A DNA stretch of 64,000 nucleotides from Aegilops tauschii subsp. strangulata. Its lineage: Eukaryota; Streptophyta; Magnoliopsida; Poales; Poaceae. Each line of letters begins with the position of its first letter. Positions within the stretch are counted from its first letter, which is position 1. Position numbers and translations under genes: made by a program. The notes under the pieces are model-generated. The model saw only the letters and a program-made list of their open reading frames with translations, had not been told where the DNA came from and searched no databases. Shown here one piece after another: positions 12,270 through 23,881 of this stretch. The stretch spans positions 375,511,792 through 375,575,791 of the forward strand of contig NC_053035.3 of assembly GCF_002575655.3 (NCBI RefSeq), given 5' to 3'.

Positions 12270-13506
12270 TTACCTACAATTAACATAGACAAGCAAGATA
12301 CTATCAGGTACTATGTTCATGATAAATTCAAGTTCAATTAATCATATTACTTAAGAACTCCCACTTAGATAGACATCCCTCTAATCATCTAAGTGATTAC
12401 GTGATCCAAATCAACTAAACCATGTCCGATCATCACGTGAGATGGAGTAGTTTCAATGGTGAACATCACTATGTTGATCATATCTACTATATGATTCACG
12501 CTCGACCTTTCGGTCTCCGTGTTCCGAGGCCATATCTGCATATGCTAGGCTCGTCAAGTTTAACCTGAGTATTCCGCGTGTGCAACTGTTTTGCACCCGT
12601 TGTATTTGAACGTAGAGCCTATCACACCCGATCATCACGTGGTGTCTCAGCACGAAGAACTTTCGCAACGGTGCATACTCAGGGAGAACACTTTTATCTT
12701 GAAATTTTAGTGAGAGATCATCTTATAATGCTACCGTCAATCAAAGCAAGATAAGATGCATAAAAGATAAACATCACATGCAATCAATAGCAGTGATATG
12801 ATATGGCCATCATCATCTTGTGCTTGTGATCTCCATCTCCGAAGCACCGTCATGATCACCATCGTCACCGGCTCGACACCTTGATCTCCATCGTAGCATC
12901 GTTGTCGTCTCGCCAACTATTTCTTTTACGACTATCGCTACCGCTTAGTGATAAAGTAAAACAATTACATGGCGATTGCATTGCATACAATAAAGCGACA
13001 ACCATATGGCTCCTGCCAGTTGCCGATAACTCGGTTACAAAACATGATCATCTCATACAATAAAATATAGCATCATGTCTTGACCATATCACATCACAAC
13101 ATGCCCTGCAAAAACAAGTTAGACATCCTCTACTTTGTTGTTGCAAGTTTTACGTGGCTGCTACGGGCTTAGCAAGAACCGTTCTTACCTATGCATCAAA
13201 ACCACAACGATAGTTTGTCAAGTTAGTGTTGTTTTAACCTTCGCAAGGACCGGGCGTAGCCACACTCGGTTCAACTAAAGTGAGAGAGACAGACACCCGC
13301 CAGTCACCTTTAAGCAACGAGTGCTTACAACGGTGAAACCATCTCGCGTAAGCGTACGCGTAATGTCGGTCCGGGCCGCTTCATCTCACAATACCGCTGA
13401 ACCAAAGTATGACATGTTGCTAAGCAGTATGACTTATATCGCCCACAACTCACTTGTGTTCTACTCGTGCATAACATCAACGCATAAAACCTAGCTCGGA
13501 TGCCAA
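12270..13506 (-). other. Angela copy 1 untranslated leader and primer-binding site
   Basis: This non-coding stretch lies between the gag start and the 5' LTR. Next to the LTR, about 13493-13506 reads on the minus strand as TTGGCATCCGAGC. It is a degenerate match to the initiator-tRNA(Met) primer site TGGTATCAGAGC used by BARE1-type elements. An equivalent leader is at 44265-45508. No credible open frame was seen. Confidence 0.75.
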
Positions 13507-15238
13507 TGTTGGGGAATGTAGTAATTTCAAAAAAATTCTACGCACACGCAAGATCATGGTGATGCATAGCAACGAGAGGGGAGAGTGTTGTCCATGTACC
13601 CTCGTAGACCGAAAGCGGAAGCATTAACACAACGCGGTTGATGTAGTCGTATGTCTTCACGATCCGACCGATCAAGTAGCGAACGCACGGCACCTCCGAG
13701 TTCAGCACACGTTCAGCTCGATGACGTCCCTCGAACTCCGATCCAGCCGAGTGTTGAGGGAGAGTTTCGTCAGCACGACGGCGTGGTGACGATGATGATG
13801 TTCTACCGACGCAGGGCTTCGCCTAAGCTCTGCAACGATATTATCGAGGTGTAATATGGTGGAGGGGGGCACCGCACACGGCTAAAAGATCATAGATCAA
13901 TTGTGTGTCTAGAGGTGCCCCCCTGCCCCCGTATATAAAGGTGCAAGGGGAGGCCGCCGGCCTAGGAGGTAGAGGCGCGCCAGGAGGAGTCCTACTCCTA
14001 CCGGGAGTAGGACTCCCCCCTTTCCATGTTGGACTAGGAGTGGAAGGGGGAAGAGGTGGAGGGGAGGAAGGAACGGGGGGCGCCGCCGCCCTCTCCTTGT
14101 CCTATTCAGACTGGGGGGGAAGGGGGCGCGGCCCTGCCCTAGCCTCCTCTCCTCTCTTCCACCTAGGCCCAATAAGGCCCATTAAGTTACCGGGGGGTTC
14201 CGGTAACCTCCCGGTACTCCAGAAAAATCCCGATTTCACCCGGAACACTTCCGATGTCCAAACATAGGCTTCCAATATATGAATCTTTATGTCTCAACCA
14301 TTTCGAGACTCCTCGTCATGTCCGTGATCACATCCGGGATTCCGAACAACCTTCGGTACATCAAAACATATAAACTCATAATATAACTATCATCGTAACG
14401 TTAAGCGTGCGGACCCTACGGGTTCGAGAACTATGTAGACATGACCGAGACACCTCTTCGGTCAATAACCAATAGCGGAACCTGGATGCTCATATTGGTT
14501 CCCACATATTCTACGAAGATCTTTATCGGTCAGACCGCATAACAACATACGTTGTTCCCTTTGTCATCGATATGTTACTTGCCCTAGATTCGATCGTCGG
14601 TATCTCGATACCTAGTTCAATCTCGTTACCGGCAAGTCTCTTTACTCGTTCCGTAATACATCATCCCGCAACTAACTCATTAGTTACAATGCTTGCAAGG
14701 CTTATAGTGATGTGCATTATCGAGTGGGCCCAGAGATACCTCTCCGACAATCGGAGTGACAAATCCTAATCTCGAAATAAGCCAACCCAACAAGTACCTT
14801 TGGAGACACCTGTAGAGCACCTTTATAATCACCCAGTTACGTTGTGACGTTTGGTAGCACACAAAGTGTTCCTCCGGTAAACGGGAGTTGCATAATCTCA
14901 TAGTCATAGGAACATGTATAAGTCATGAAGAAAGCAATAGCAATATACTAAACGATCGAGTGCTAAGCTAACGAATGGGTCAAGTCAATCACGTCATTTT
15001 CCTAATGAGGTGATCCCGTTAATCAAATGACAACTCATGTCTATGGCTAGGAAACATAACCATCTTTGATTAACGAGCTAGTCAAGTAGAGGCATACTAG
15101 TGACACTCTATTTGTCTATGTATTCACACATGTATTATGTTTCCGGTTAATACAATTCTAGCATGAATAATAAACATTTATCATGATATAAGGAAATAAA
15201 TAATACTTTATTATTGCCTCTAGGGCATATTTCCTTCA
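13507..15238 (-). repeat. 5' LTR of Angela copy 1, 1732 bp, full length
   Basis: It begins TGTTGGGGAATG and ends TTTCCTTCA on the plus strand. It holds a TATA-type run (plus-strand GTATATAAAGG near 13930; minus-strand TTTATATAC). Two short low-complexity G/C blocks at 13860-14130 create arginine/proline-rich shadow frames. It is used here as the reference for the truncated LTRs at 4979 and 7185. Confidence 0.9.
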
Positions 15239-16711
15239 AGAGCCCCCCCCCCCCTCGAGGCTATTTAAGCCCCCCCCCCGCCCCCGCCTCTCACCACCAC
15301 CGCCGCCACCGCCCGCCGCAGCAGCGCAGCAGCAGCCGCCGCCGCCACCGCCTGTCGCGCTCGCTGCCGCCGACCGCCGTAGCCCCGCCATCCCACGCCG
15401 TCGCCCGCGCCGCCTCGCCTCGCCCTGCCGCAGCCTCGCCACAGCCGCCGCTCGCCGCCGTCGACCGCCGCCGCGATTCAGTAAAGAAAACCGCCACCGG
15501 TTTTTACTGTTTAGATCTAGTTCGGTTTTTTAGTATTAGGGTTTTCTCGGTTTTCTCCGGTTTTGCTAGTTAGCGGACGTTCGCCCGAACGTCCCTGTTC
15601 GTGAACATGTTCATTCTTTCGTCTCTACTAACGAACATTCGTTAGTCTTTTCTTTTTTTTGCCAGGGACCTATCCATGAATACTTTTATCGCAGATTAGC
15701 CCCTGATCTTCAAACCCTCGCAACTTTTTAACCGTTCGTCCAAATCCAGTGAAACCAACGCCAAAATCTTCGTCTCGAACCCCTCTTTCCAGTTAACAAC
15801 TTCAACATGATTTTGAAAAATTAAAATTTGGTTTCAAGCAGATTTGTTTTCGAATTTTGTTTGACCGTAGTTTCAGTTTCGTAGCTCCGATTTAATTGAT
15901 TCTTTTTGCAAATCGAAGCTCTTCAGTTGAACTTTCAGATTTGATCTTTCTCATCTGAGTTTTACCCTTGCATCTATCCTTTAGTTCTTATGTATGCTAT
16001 TGTTTGTTTGTGATAGAATTCCCGGAGTGCGAAGCGTGCTACTACGAGTCTCTAGGGTTTGCAGATCGTCAGCAAGGCAAGTAACGCTTTGACCATACCC
16101 CTTTATTACCCAGTTTTTATGCATTAGTTCCAATACTCAAACATTGCATGAGTAGGATCTCTTAACATGTGGGTTTGGAAAGTAGATGATGAGGTAGGAA
16201 CCTATTGCCTTTTATAATCAAACCCTTGGGAGTTACTTCTACGTTATGCTTATACTGCTATGCTATGCTAGTACACGTGGATTGGTTGAGTGTATCCATG
16301 ACAGATGTGAGATTGTTAATTAATGGTTAACTTAAGGTGGTACTTAAATACACATCTTGGTGGATTGGTTGCGGGCACCTGGAGAATCCAGTGTTGTCCT
16401 AGGATATCCCGGAGTACCCATGTGATCATCCTATGGTTCGCCACCCAGGCTCAAACGGATCATAAGATTATTCATGCTAGAAACTTCCGTGTGCAGCCAC
16501 AAGCCATTATGGGCTCTGGCATAGTTGAGTATGTTGTGTGACCTCTTTCAGTGGTAGGCTAGCATATGTAGGGGAAAGTAGGTGTAACTGTCTACCTAGA
16601 GTAAAGAGTTAATGCTTCTGAAAGACTATGTCTCGGTCATTCTTTTCTCAAACACCATGTTGTGCGAGAAATTCAACGGAGGAGATCGAGTCTTGTGGGG
16701 GAAAGTGCGCA

Positions 16712-19700
16712 TGTGACGCCCCCGATTCAATCGTACACTAATCATACACGCAAACGTGTACGATCAAGATCAGGGACTCACGGGAAGATATCAAAACACA
16801 ACTCTAAAAATAAAATAAGTCATACAAGCATCATAATACAAGCCAGGGGCCTCGAGGGCTCGAATACAAGTGCTCGATCATAGACGAGTCAGCGGAAGCA
16901 ACAATATCTGAGTACAGACATAAGTTAAACAAGTCTGCCTTAAGAAGGTTAGCACAAACTGGGATACAGATCGAAAGAGGCGCGGGCCTCCTGCCTGGGA
17001 TCCTCCTAAACTACTCATGGTCGTCGTTAGCGGCCTGCACGTAGTAGTAGGCACCTCCGGTGTAGTAGGAGTCGTCGTCGACGGTGGCGTCTGGCTCCTG
17101 GGCTCCGGCATCTGGTTGCGACAACCAGGTAGAATGGAAAGGGGGAAAAGAGGGAGAAAAGCAACCGTGAGTACTCATCCAAAGTACTCGCAAGCAAGGA
17201 TCTACACTACATATGCATGGTTATCTGTGTAAAGGGGCAATATCGGTGGACTGAACTGCAGAATGCCAGAATAAGAAGGGGATAGCTAGTCGTGTCGAAG
17301 ACTACGCTTCTGGCAGCCTCCATCTTACAGCATGTAGAAGAGAGTAGATGGTAAGTTCACCAAGTATCATCGCATAGCATAATCCTACCCGGCGATCCCC
17401 TCCTCGTCGCCCTGTTAGAGAGCGATCACCGGGTTGTATCTAGCACCTGGAAGGGTGTGTTTTATTAAGTATCCGGTTCTAGTAGTCATAAGGTCAAGGT
17501 ACAACTCCAAGTCGTCCTGTTACCGAAGATCACAGCTATTCGAATAGATAAACTTCCCTGCAGGGGTGCACCACATAACCCAACACGCTTGATCCCATTT
17601 GGCCGGACACACTTTCCTGGGTCATGCCCGGCCTCGAAAGATCAACACGTCGCAGCCCTACCTAGGCACAACAGAGAGGTCAGCACGCCAGTCTAAATCC
17701 TATGGCGCAGGGGTCTGGGCCCATCGCTCATTGCACACCTGCACGTTGCGTGGGCGGCCGGAAGCAGAACTAGCCCCCTTAATACAAGAGCAGGCTTACG
17801 TTCCAATCCGGCGCGCGCCGCTCAGTCGCTGACGTCACGAAGGCTTCGGCTGATACCACGACGCCGAGTGCCCATAACTGTTCCCGTGTAGCTGGTTAGT
17901 GCGTATAGGCCAGTGGCCAGACTCAGATCAAATACCAAGAACTCGTTAAACGTGTTATTTTAAAGTAACCGCGAACGCCGACTAGGGCCAGGCCCACCTC
18001 TCACCTAGGTGATCTCAACCTGCCCTGCTGCTCCGCCACAAAGATCCACCCAGAGGGCCATCCGGACAAAGGGCCTTTCAGCCCCCAATCTGTGAATCAC
18101 TCGCGGGTGCTCCACGAGCCGACCCGACTTTAGTCACCACATGTATCATGTATATAATATATAGCATATACCCGTGATCGCCTCCCTAGTGATCACGGCC
18201 CGATAGTATAGCATGGCAGACAGACAAGAATGTAGGGCCACTGATGGAACACTAGCATCCTATACTAAGCATGTAGGATTGCAGGTAAAGGTAACAACAG
18301 TAGTGGCAAAGACAGGCTATGCAGCAGAATAGGATTAACGGAAAGCAGTAACATGCTACACTACTCTAATGCAAGCAGTATAGAGAAGAATAGGCGATAT
18401 CTGGTGATCAAGGGGGGGCTTGCCTTGTTGCTTAGCCGAGAAGGAGGGATCGTCAACACCGTAGTCATACTAGGTAGCAGCGGCGTCGTCTCGGTGTCTA
18501 GCGAGAGAAGAGGGGGAAGAAACAATAAATACAATGCAAACAAATGCATGACGATGCATGACATGACAAAGCGTGATGCTAGGTGTGCCCAATCGCGGTA
18601 GTAGGTGATACCGGCGAAGGAGGAAACATCCGGGAAAGTATTCCCGGTGTTTCGCATTTTCGGACAGATGAACCGGAGGGGGAAAAGTTGCGAGTTCGGT
18701 TGGTTAGGGATGTGTGGCGGACGAACGGGCTGCGTATCCGGATTCGTCTTGTCGTTCTGAGCAACTTTCATGTCGAAAGTATTTTCATCTGAGCTACGGT
18801 TTATTTTATATGATTTTCTAAAGTTTTAAATCATTTTTAGAATTTATTTAAATAATTTAATTCAACATTATCCAGAATAGTGCATGCTGACGTCAGCATG
18901 ACGTCAGCAGTCAACAGAGATGTTGACTGGTCAAACTGACGTGTGGGTCCAGTGGGACCCACCTGTCATACTCTGCTTAGGTTAATTAGGGTTTATTTAA
19001 ACTAATTAATGTTTAACTAAACTAACAAGTTAATCAGATTAATTAAATAGGGTTAATTAACTTAATTAATTCATTTTTATTTTTTATTATTTATTTATTT
19101 TATTTTTATTTTTTTATAAAAACGTTCTGGGCGGGCCCCCTTTGGTAGTGGCCTAAAAGGCCAAACGAGGGCGGGTTAGCGGGCGCGGGGCGGAGCCGGG
19201 CGTTGGGCGCTAGCCCACCCGACAGGGCACCGCGTCCAGGAGGCGAAGGGCGCCGGCGCGTGGCTCAGCGCCGCCGGCCATGGCCGGAGCGGGGCGACGC
19301 GGCGTGGCTAGACGAGGCCGGCCGGAGCGCAGGGGGTCGGTGGAGTGGGCGCGGGGCACAGCGGTCGCACGGACTCGCGGGTGCGGCCGTCGGCGGTAGC
19401 GGCGAGGGAGGAGAAACAGGGGGAGGCCAGGAGGGGCGCGAGGCGCTGGGGGCGCTCGACGCGGCTAGCGGGGGCGAGGGCCACGGCGAGGCCGTCGGCA
19501 GGGGCTAGCGGGGAGGGAGTGGCAGCTGGAGGCGGGAGCGGAGCGCGACGGCGGGCGTGCACGGGGCGCACGCGTGCGGTGGCCGCGGCGACGAGCGCGG
19601 GACAGAGGGGAGGGGAGGAGCGAGGCGGAGGCTCACTGGGGCGGTAGGGGTTCGGGCAGCGGGGGTCGAGGAGGACGTCGGGGACGACGATGACGAAGAG

Positions 19701-20466
19701 GAGGCAGGCCGTTAAGGAGGAGGAGGCAGTCCGGCGGGGGAAGCTCCGGCGAGGTGGTCCCGGGCGGCGGGCGACGAGAGGGGGGCGATGTGTCGGGCGC
19801 AGCGACGGGATCGAGCCCTCCCCGATCTAGATCGGGGGGGAGGGGAGCAAACGTGGGGAGGGCGAGTGCGTGGGGTTAGCGTTTCTGGTTGGGGGGAGTG
19901 GTGGTCACGGGGCTAGGGTTCGGTGCCCCCAGAGGGTATAGGCCAGGGACTGGGTCGGCCGGTTGTTGGCCTGGTGGCCAGCTGGGCCCCGGCCCAGCAG
20001 GGGCTTTGTTTCTCTCTTTTTTTATTCTTTTTTTGTCTTTATTTTATTTTCACTTTTCTGTTTTCTATTATAGTTTTAATAGCTATTAGTTTTGTAAAAT
20101 TATAAGAACAGTACCTAAATGGAGGTTGCAAATTAGCCCACCGCCACAATATATTTTGGTATTTAAAATATTTAGTTCGCATTTTTATAAATTTCAAAAG
20201 GGCATTTATAATAGGTTTAGCTGCTGTTTTATTTATTTTAGTGCAATTGAATACTTTACAGAAGTGTGGTTCTTCTCCATAATTACCTACGCATTATTTG
20301 GCACAACCCGAACATTTTAGTTTTAATATTTGAAAACTTTTATTGTTTGCTTGATTTTGAATCTGAATTCGAACCGGTTTCGAACTAACGCGAGATTAAC
20401 AACAGTAATCGTGGTGACGTGGCCATTAGCAGGGAATTACTGTAGCTTGATTATCCGGGCGTCACA
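16712..20466 (-). mobile_element. Solo LTR of the LARD-like Gypsy family, 3755 bp
   Basis: It starts TGTGACGCCC and ends GGGCGTCACA, with perfect flanking 5-bp repeats GCGCA (16707-16711 and 20467-20471). It is the same LTR as those of the composite element at 45927-59724, so the internal domain was lost by LTR recombination. It includes a GC-rich block (19130-19900) that yields long glycine/arginine- and proline-rich frames on both strands; these are compositional, not genes. An AT-rich run (18830-19120) and a CT-rich run (about 20010-20060) flank that block. The orientation is inferred from the complete copy. Confidence 0.9.
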
Positions 20467-21132
20467 GCGCAAACCTCTGCAGAGTGTATAAACTAATCAT
20501 GGTTAGCCGTGTCCCCGGTTATGGACATCTTGAGTAACTGGTTCTTGAATTGTCATGTTGATCTCAACACTCTAAATTAATTTGTTGGGTTATTAATACT
20601 GCTTAAATGGGATTGAGTTGGAGGAACCTTCTCAATGTTTATCAACTACCATGATAGTTAAACAAAAATATATTCCTTTGTTGTAGGGAAAAATTGGCTT
20701 TTCGCAAAAATATGTTAACCATAGAGCCTCCACCAGCCATATATGCATGTAGTGATAGCATTTACCAGTTCATTGCTCTACTGCGTTATTTTGCCAGCAT
20801 ATTCCATTGTGCTGGCCTGTTTCGGGCTGCAACGTATTATGTTGCAGACTTTTCAGACGAAGAGTAAGGAGCGCTAGGTCGTTGTCGTGCACTCAGCTAT
20901 GCCGTTGGAGTTGATGGACTCATTTACCTTTGATGCTTCCGCGGTTATCTTATTTAGATGGCCTTAAGCCATATTATTGTAATAAGTTCTCTTTTGAGAC
21001 ATTCGATGTAATAAGTGTGTGTTTGCACTCTGTTATAAATCCTTCAAGTACTGTGTGTGTCAGCGTTACCGATTCAGGGATGACACTTATGCACAGAGAT
21101 TTGACCGTTTGAGGTCGAATCGCTACAGCCTT

Positions 21133-21470
21133 GGTCTTCATCTCACAGAAATTACTTTTAACGAGTACCGAGGCACCACACCAGAAATTAAATTCGCCAG
21201 GTTCTTTGTTGAGAAAGCAAGGTTGCTCAAGGTAATGAGGTTTGCCCTATATTTACTGCACATAAGTGAATGGATAGCTAAAGAGCGCAGGCATCTACAA
21301 CTGAATGGAAAAGGCTCTACAGGAGCTGAATTTCAGTTTGTAACTTCATATGACAGATTATTCGGAAGTCACTATATCAAACCGCTATATGACTCTCGGT
21401 GGCTGATCCTTTCGGAGAAATAATGCATGAAAAAGATTCTAAAGAAGATGAATTTTATGTGTCTGAATAG
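21133..21470 (+). pseudogene. F-box/FBD gene relic, C-terminal FBD-like exon
   Basis: This is the continuation of the exon broken at 6552. After the duplicated GCCTT, the frame runs GLHLTEITFNEYRG..., then FARFFVEKARLLKVMRFAL and WIAKERRHLQL. This matches the FBD-domain pattern of grass F-box proteins (a conserved 'NYRG...FFV..A..L..M' core). As read, the frame stops at TAA 21421-21423. One base appears to be missing near 21390: the next frame reads ADPFGEIMHEKDSKEDEFYV and ends at TAG 21468-21470, a more typical acidic tail. The gene is therefore broken by several transposon insertions and one frameshift. Confidence 0.72.
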
Positions 21471-22320
21471 TTTGAACCTTGTAATCCTTGAATTTGGGCC
21501 TTGTAATGCTGGAATTTGAACCTTGCAATATTTATAGTATTTGTTATATAACGTAATTGCATGTTTAATTTGGTTTTGCAATCATGTCCTGTTATAAGTA
21601 TATATATGTTGTTCTTCTGTACATAGAGCATAGATGTTGTGCAGACAGAGCACATCATATCGCACACGGACCACACTAGGGAACCCGTCGGTGCTGAATT
21701 CATCAATCGCAGACGGTTGTATACCAGCAAGCGTTTGCCCACAACACACACGGGCTTATTCGACCACAAACAGCTCGGATGTGTCATCTGTATGCCATGT
21801 ATCGCACACACAACTCCAATCTGATTCGTGCTTGATATCTCCGCCATCGCTCGCATAGTTCGTCTTATTTCCCACATATCACTGTGCCGGCTTCTGCTCG
21901 CCGTTAGGCACTGCGGCGCACTCTGTTCGCGTCCGTCAGCGTGCTCTGCTCGCATACCTCCACGCGCTCGGCTTGTGGACATCTTTTCCTTGCGTGTTCA
22001 ACTGCTATATGCATATATATGGGTGCTCGCCGTTGAGGCGACCGCGGCGCGCTCCGCTCGCGTCCCTGTGCGCGCGCTCTGCCAGCAGTTGGGGCCTGCC
22101 CACGATCACGTTGGGGGCCCCATATGCATGCGGTTGCGCCGCGCGCGTCGCCACGATGCAGTTACGTGCGGTATGATGGAGTTACGCCCTACAAATTAGA
22201 ACTGCCATCTGGGCGTGCGGATATTCCAGGCCGTCTGGCTTCCCCATTAATTACTGCGGCCATTATAACCTTAGTCTCTTCAACCTTTCGATATCACCCC
22301 ACAACACAACAAGCACACCC

Positions 22321-23042
22321 ATGACGACACATACAGAGAGGATATCTAGCGGTGCTCCAATGAAGTTCGGCGAGCATAAAGTGGAGACCCACGCGAGGGA
22401 AACGAATCTCTCAGTAGTGTACACCATCGACCCGGCCGTGGTGGAGGACTACATCAACACGTGGGAGTAGTTGCTTGCTCGAGACAAGTACAAGGTGGTC
22501 AGCATCGACCTCCAGTACACCGGCGGTCATCCCGGAAAGATCAGAAGGTTGCCGTCGCCCAGTTGTGTGCGCGCCATCATGTCCTCCTCTTCCACTACTG
22601 CATGGCCACAGAGCCTTGCAACTGTTTCGCCAGGTTTGTCAACAGCACCGACTATAAGTTCGCTACGGTGGAAACCTCCAATGATGTAAAGGCGCTCATG
22701 GTTATGGGCTTGGCCTGCAAGAACCTTGTCGAAATCCGTGACCACTACAATGTCTGGGGCAGCATGAAGAAGGACTCTCTGGTTGAACTCGCCTCAGCCA
22801 TCATTGACCTCCACTACGAAAAGATGAAGCAGGATAACAAGAGAAGAAGTCATGTATCCTGGCACGGGGCCTGGATGTGGTAACTGCATGAAGCTCACTT
22901 CAGGTTCACGGCTAAGAGCGTGTACACATGCTACAAGATGCACAGGCGGATCGTTGACATGAGGAAGTGCCTCGTTCCCAAAATCGACGAGGCCCGATCG
23001 AGCCAAAAGCAGAGCAGTAGTGACAAGCGTCACAAGAAGTAG
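22321..23042 (+). pseudogene. 3'-5' exonuclease-like (DEDD, RNase H-fold) gene, pseudogene inside the CACTA-like element
   Basis: The frame starts at ATG 22321 (MTTHTERISSGAPMKFGEH..). It has a TAG at 22468-22470, one lost base near 22543 after ..QYTGGHPGK, continues as DQKVAVAQLCARHHVLLFHY and later WGSMKKDSLVELASAIIDLHY, has a TAA at 22881-22883, and ends with a lysine-rich tail at TAG 23040-23042. The pattern 'D..YTG...QKVAVAQLC...LLFHY...SL..LA..I' recalls the plant 3'-5' exonuclease-domain family related to Werner-type exonucleases. Two catalytic positions look changed: the first D-x-E reads IDLQ, and the late aspartate motif (usually like AKDAY) reads AKSVY. So it is probably both untranslatable and catalytically dead. 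Family membership is by pattern only. Confidence 0.6.
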
Positions 23043-23460
23043 ATGATGATCAGATGATCATTTATCCTAGTTAATTATGCATGTAATATATAGTTTATTT
23101 TGTTGTGTGGAAATGTCATGTGTGTAGTAGCCACCTATGTAATTATGCATGTAATAGTTTACTTTGGTGTGTGCAAATGTCATGTGTGTAGTAGCCACCT
23201 ATGTAATTCAATGTTTAATTTGGTTATGCAACCATGTCCTTATAAGTGTGTGTATATATATGTTGTTGTTTTGTATGCAATCTCATCGCACAACACACAC
23301 ATCTTATTAGCAGCAATCGTCTGTGTTTTTATCGGTCTTCGCACACATTTCTGATTACAGACCTGTTTGATGCGTATCACACACATCTTGTTAAATTGAA
23401 CCGTTTCTGTTCTCTTGGCTCAACGCAAACAGTTCATCCGAGTGGACTGTTTGCCCTCTA

Positions 23461-23720
23461 TCGCACGCCTTGATCTGGCTGACCGTTTCTTTTGTTCCGC
23501 TTAATCACAAATAGTTCATTCGAGTGAACTGTATGTCGTATATTGCACACACCTTCATCTGGCTGCCCATTTCTGTTGTTCTGACTCATCACAAACAGTT
23601 TATCCGAGTTAACTGTATGTCGTATATTGCACACACCTTCATCTGGCTGCCCATTTCTGTTGTTCTTCCTCATCGCAAACAGTTCATTGAACTGAATCGT
23701 ATGCCCCGCATCGCACATGC
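23461..23720. repeat. 84-bp tandem subterminal repeats
   Basis: Three or more units recur with a period of 84 bp. For example, CCTTGATCTGG near 23468 recurs as CCTTCATCTGG near 23552 and 23636. Each unit contains ATCTGGCTG, CATTTCTGTTGTTC, CACAAACAGTTCAT and a CGAGTNAACTGTATG run. They translate on the minus strand to a repeated NNRNGQPDEGVCNIRHTV peptide, which is a by-product of the repeat. Their place just inside the CACTA-type end marks them as subterminal repeats. Confidence 0.8.
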
Positions 23721-23881
23721 AACTAAAATCTAAACCGTGTTTGATGTATCCGCCATCGCAAACATTTTGTATATTTTTTTATGCTTTTTTTACATCACTG
23801 TTTGCGATTAATGCATCACACACAGTTTCGTCGAAGGGTCTCTGATTGTAGTGTCGCATTAGCAGCATCCTGCAGTAGTGT

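Larger units (their letters stand above)
7185..15238 (-). mobile_element. Angela/BARE1-type Copia retrotransposon, copy 1 (complete structure, dead coding region)
   Basis: The element starts TGTTGGGGAACG and ends ATTTCCTTCA on the plus strand and reads on the minus strand. The flanks are GGAGC (7180-7184) and AGAGC (15239-15243), a 5-bp duplication with one later mutation. It holds a shortened 3' LTR (7185-8252), a polypurine tract (about 8253-8264), a disrupted gag-pol (8286-12269), a ~1.2 kb leader (12270-13492), a primer-binding site (about 13493-13506) and a full 5' LTR (13507-15238). It lies inside the solo chromovirus LTR. Confidence 0.92.
6553..21127 (+). mobile_element. Solo chromovirus LTR (same family as 4311) containing two nested insertions
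   Basis: It begins TGTAACATCCC at 6553 and ends ..CGCTACA at 21127. Direct 5-bp repeats GCCTT flank it (6548-6552 and 21128-21132), and there is no internal domain, so it is a solo LTR left after LTR-LTR recombination. Its pieces are 6553-7184, 15239-16711 and 20472-21127, about 2.75 kb when the nested insertions are left out. The insertions are an Angela element (7185-15238) and a solo LARD-family LTR (16712-20466). A CT/CCG-rich stretch at 15240-15480 gives spurious proline/arginine-rich frames. It interrupts the F-box/FBD gene. Confidence 0.88.
21471..23853. mobile_element. CACTA-like DNA element with subterminal repeats and an internal captured gene
   Basis: The right end reads ..CTGATTGTAGTG at 23853, so on the minus strand it starts CACTACAATCAG, a canonical CACTA terminus. 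Inside each end are many short CGCACACA / CGCAAACAGTTCATC motifs (21650-21870 and 23280-23840), as expected of CACTA subterminal repeats. A ~70-bp stretch at about 21555-21620 is repeated directly at about 23205-23275, on either side of the internal gene. I could not find the left CACTA terminus; it may be lost or lie near 21471, so that boundary is approximate. An alternative right end is CACTACTGCAGG at about 23870-23881. Confidence 0.55.

Noticed and set aside
15214..15573. Proline/arginine-rich 119-codon frame
   Set aside because: It starts in the Angela LTR and runs through a C-rich, CCG-repeat part of the chromovirus LTR, crossing the insertion junction.
19203..19647. Glycine/arginine-rich frames near 19203-19647
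   Set aside because: They lie in the same GC-rich block of the solo LARD-family LTR. Composition explains them.
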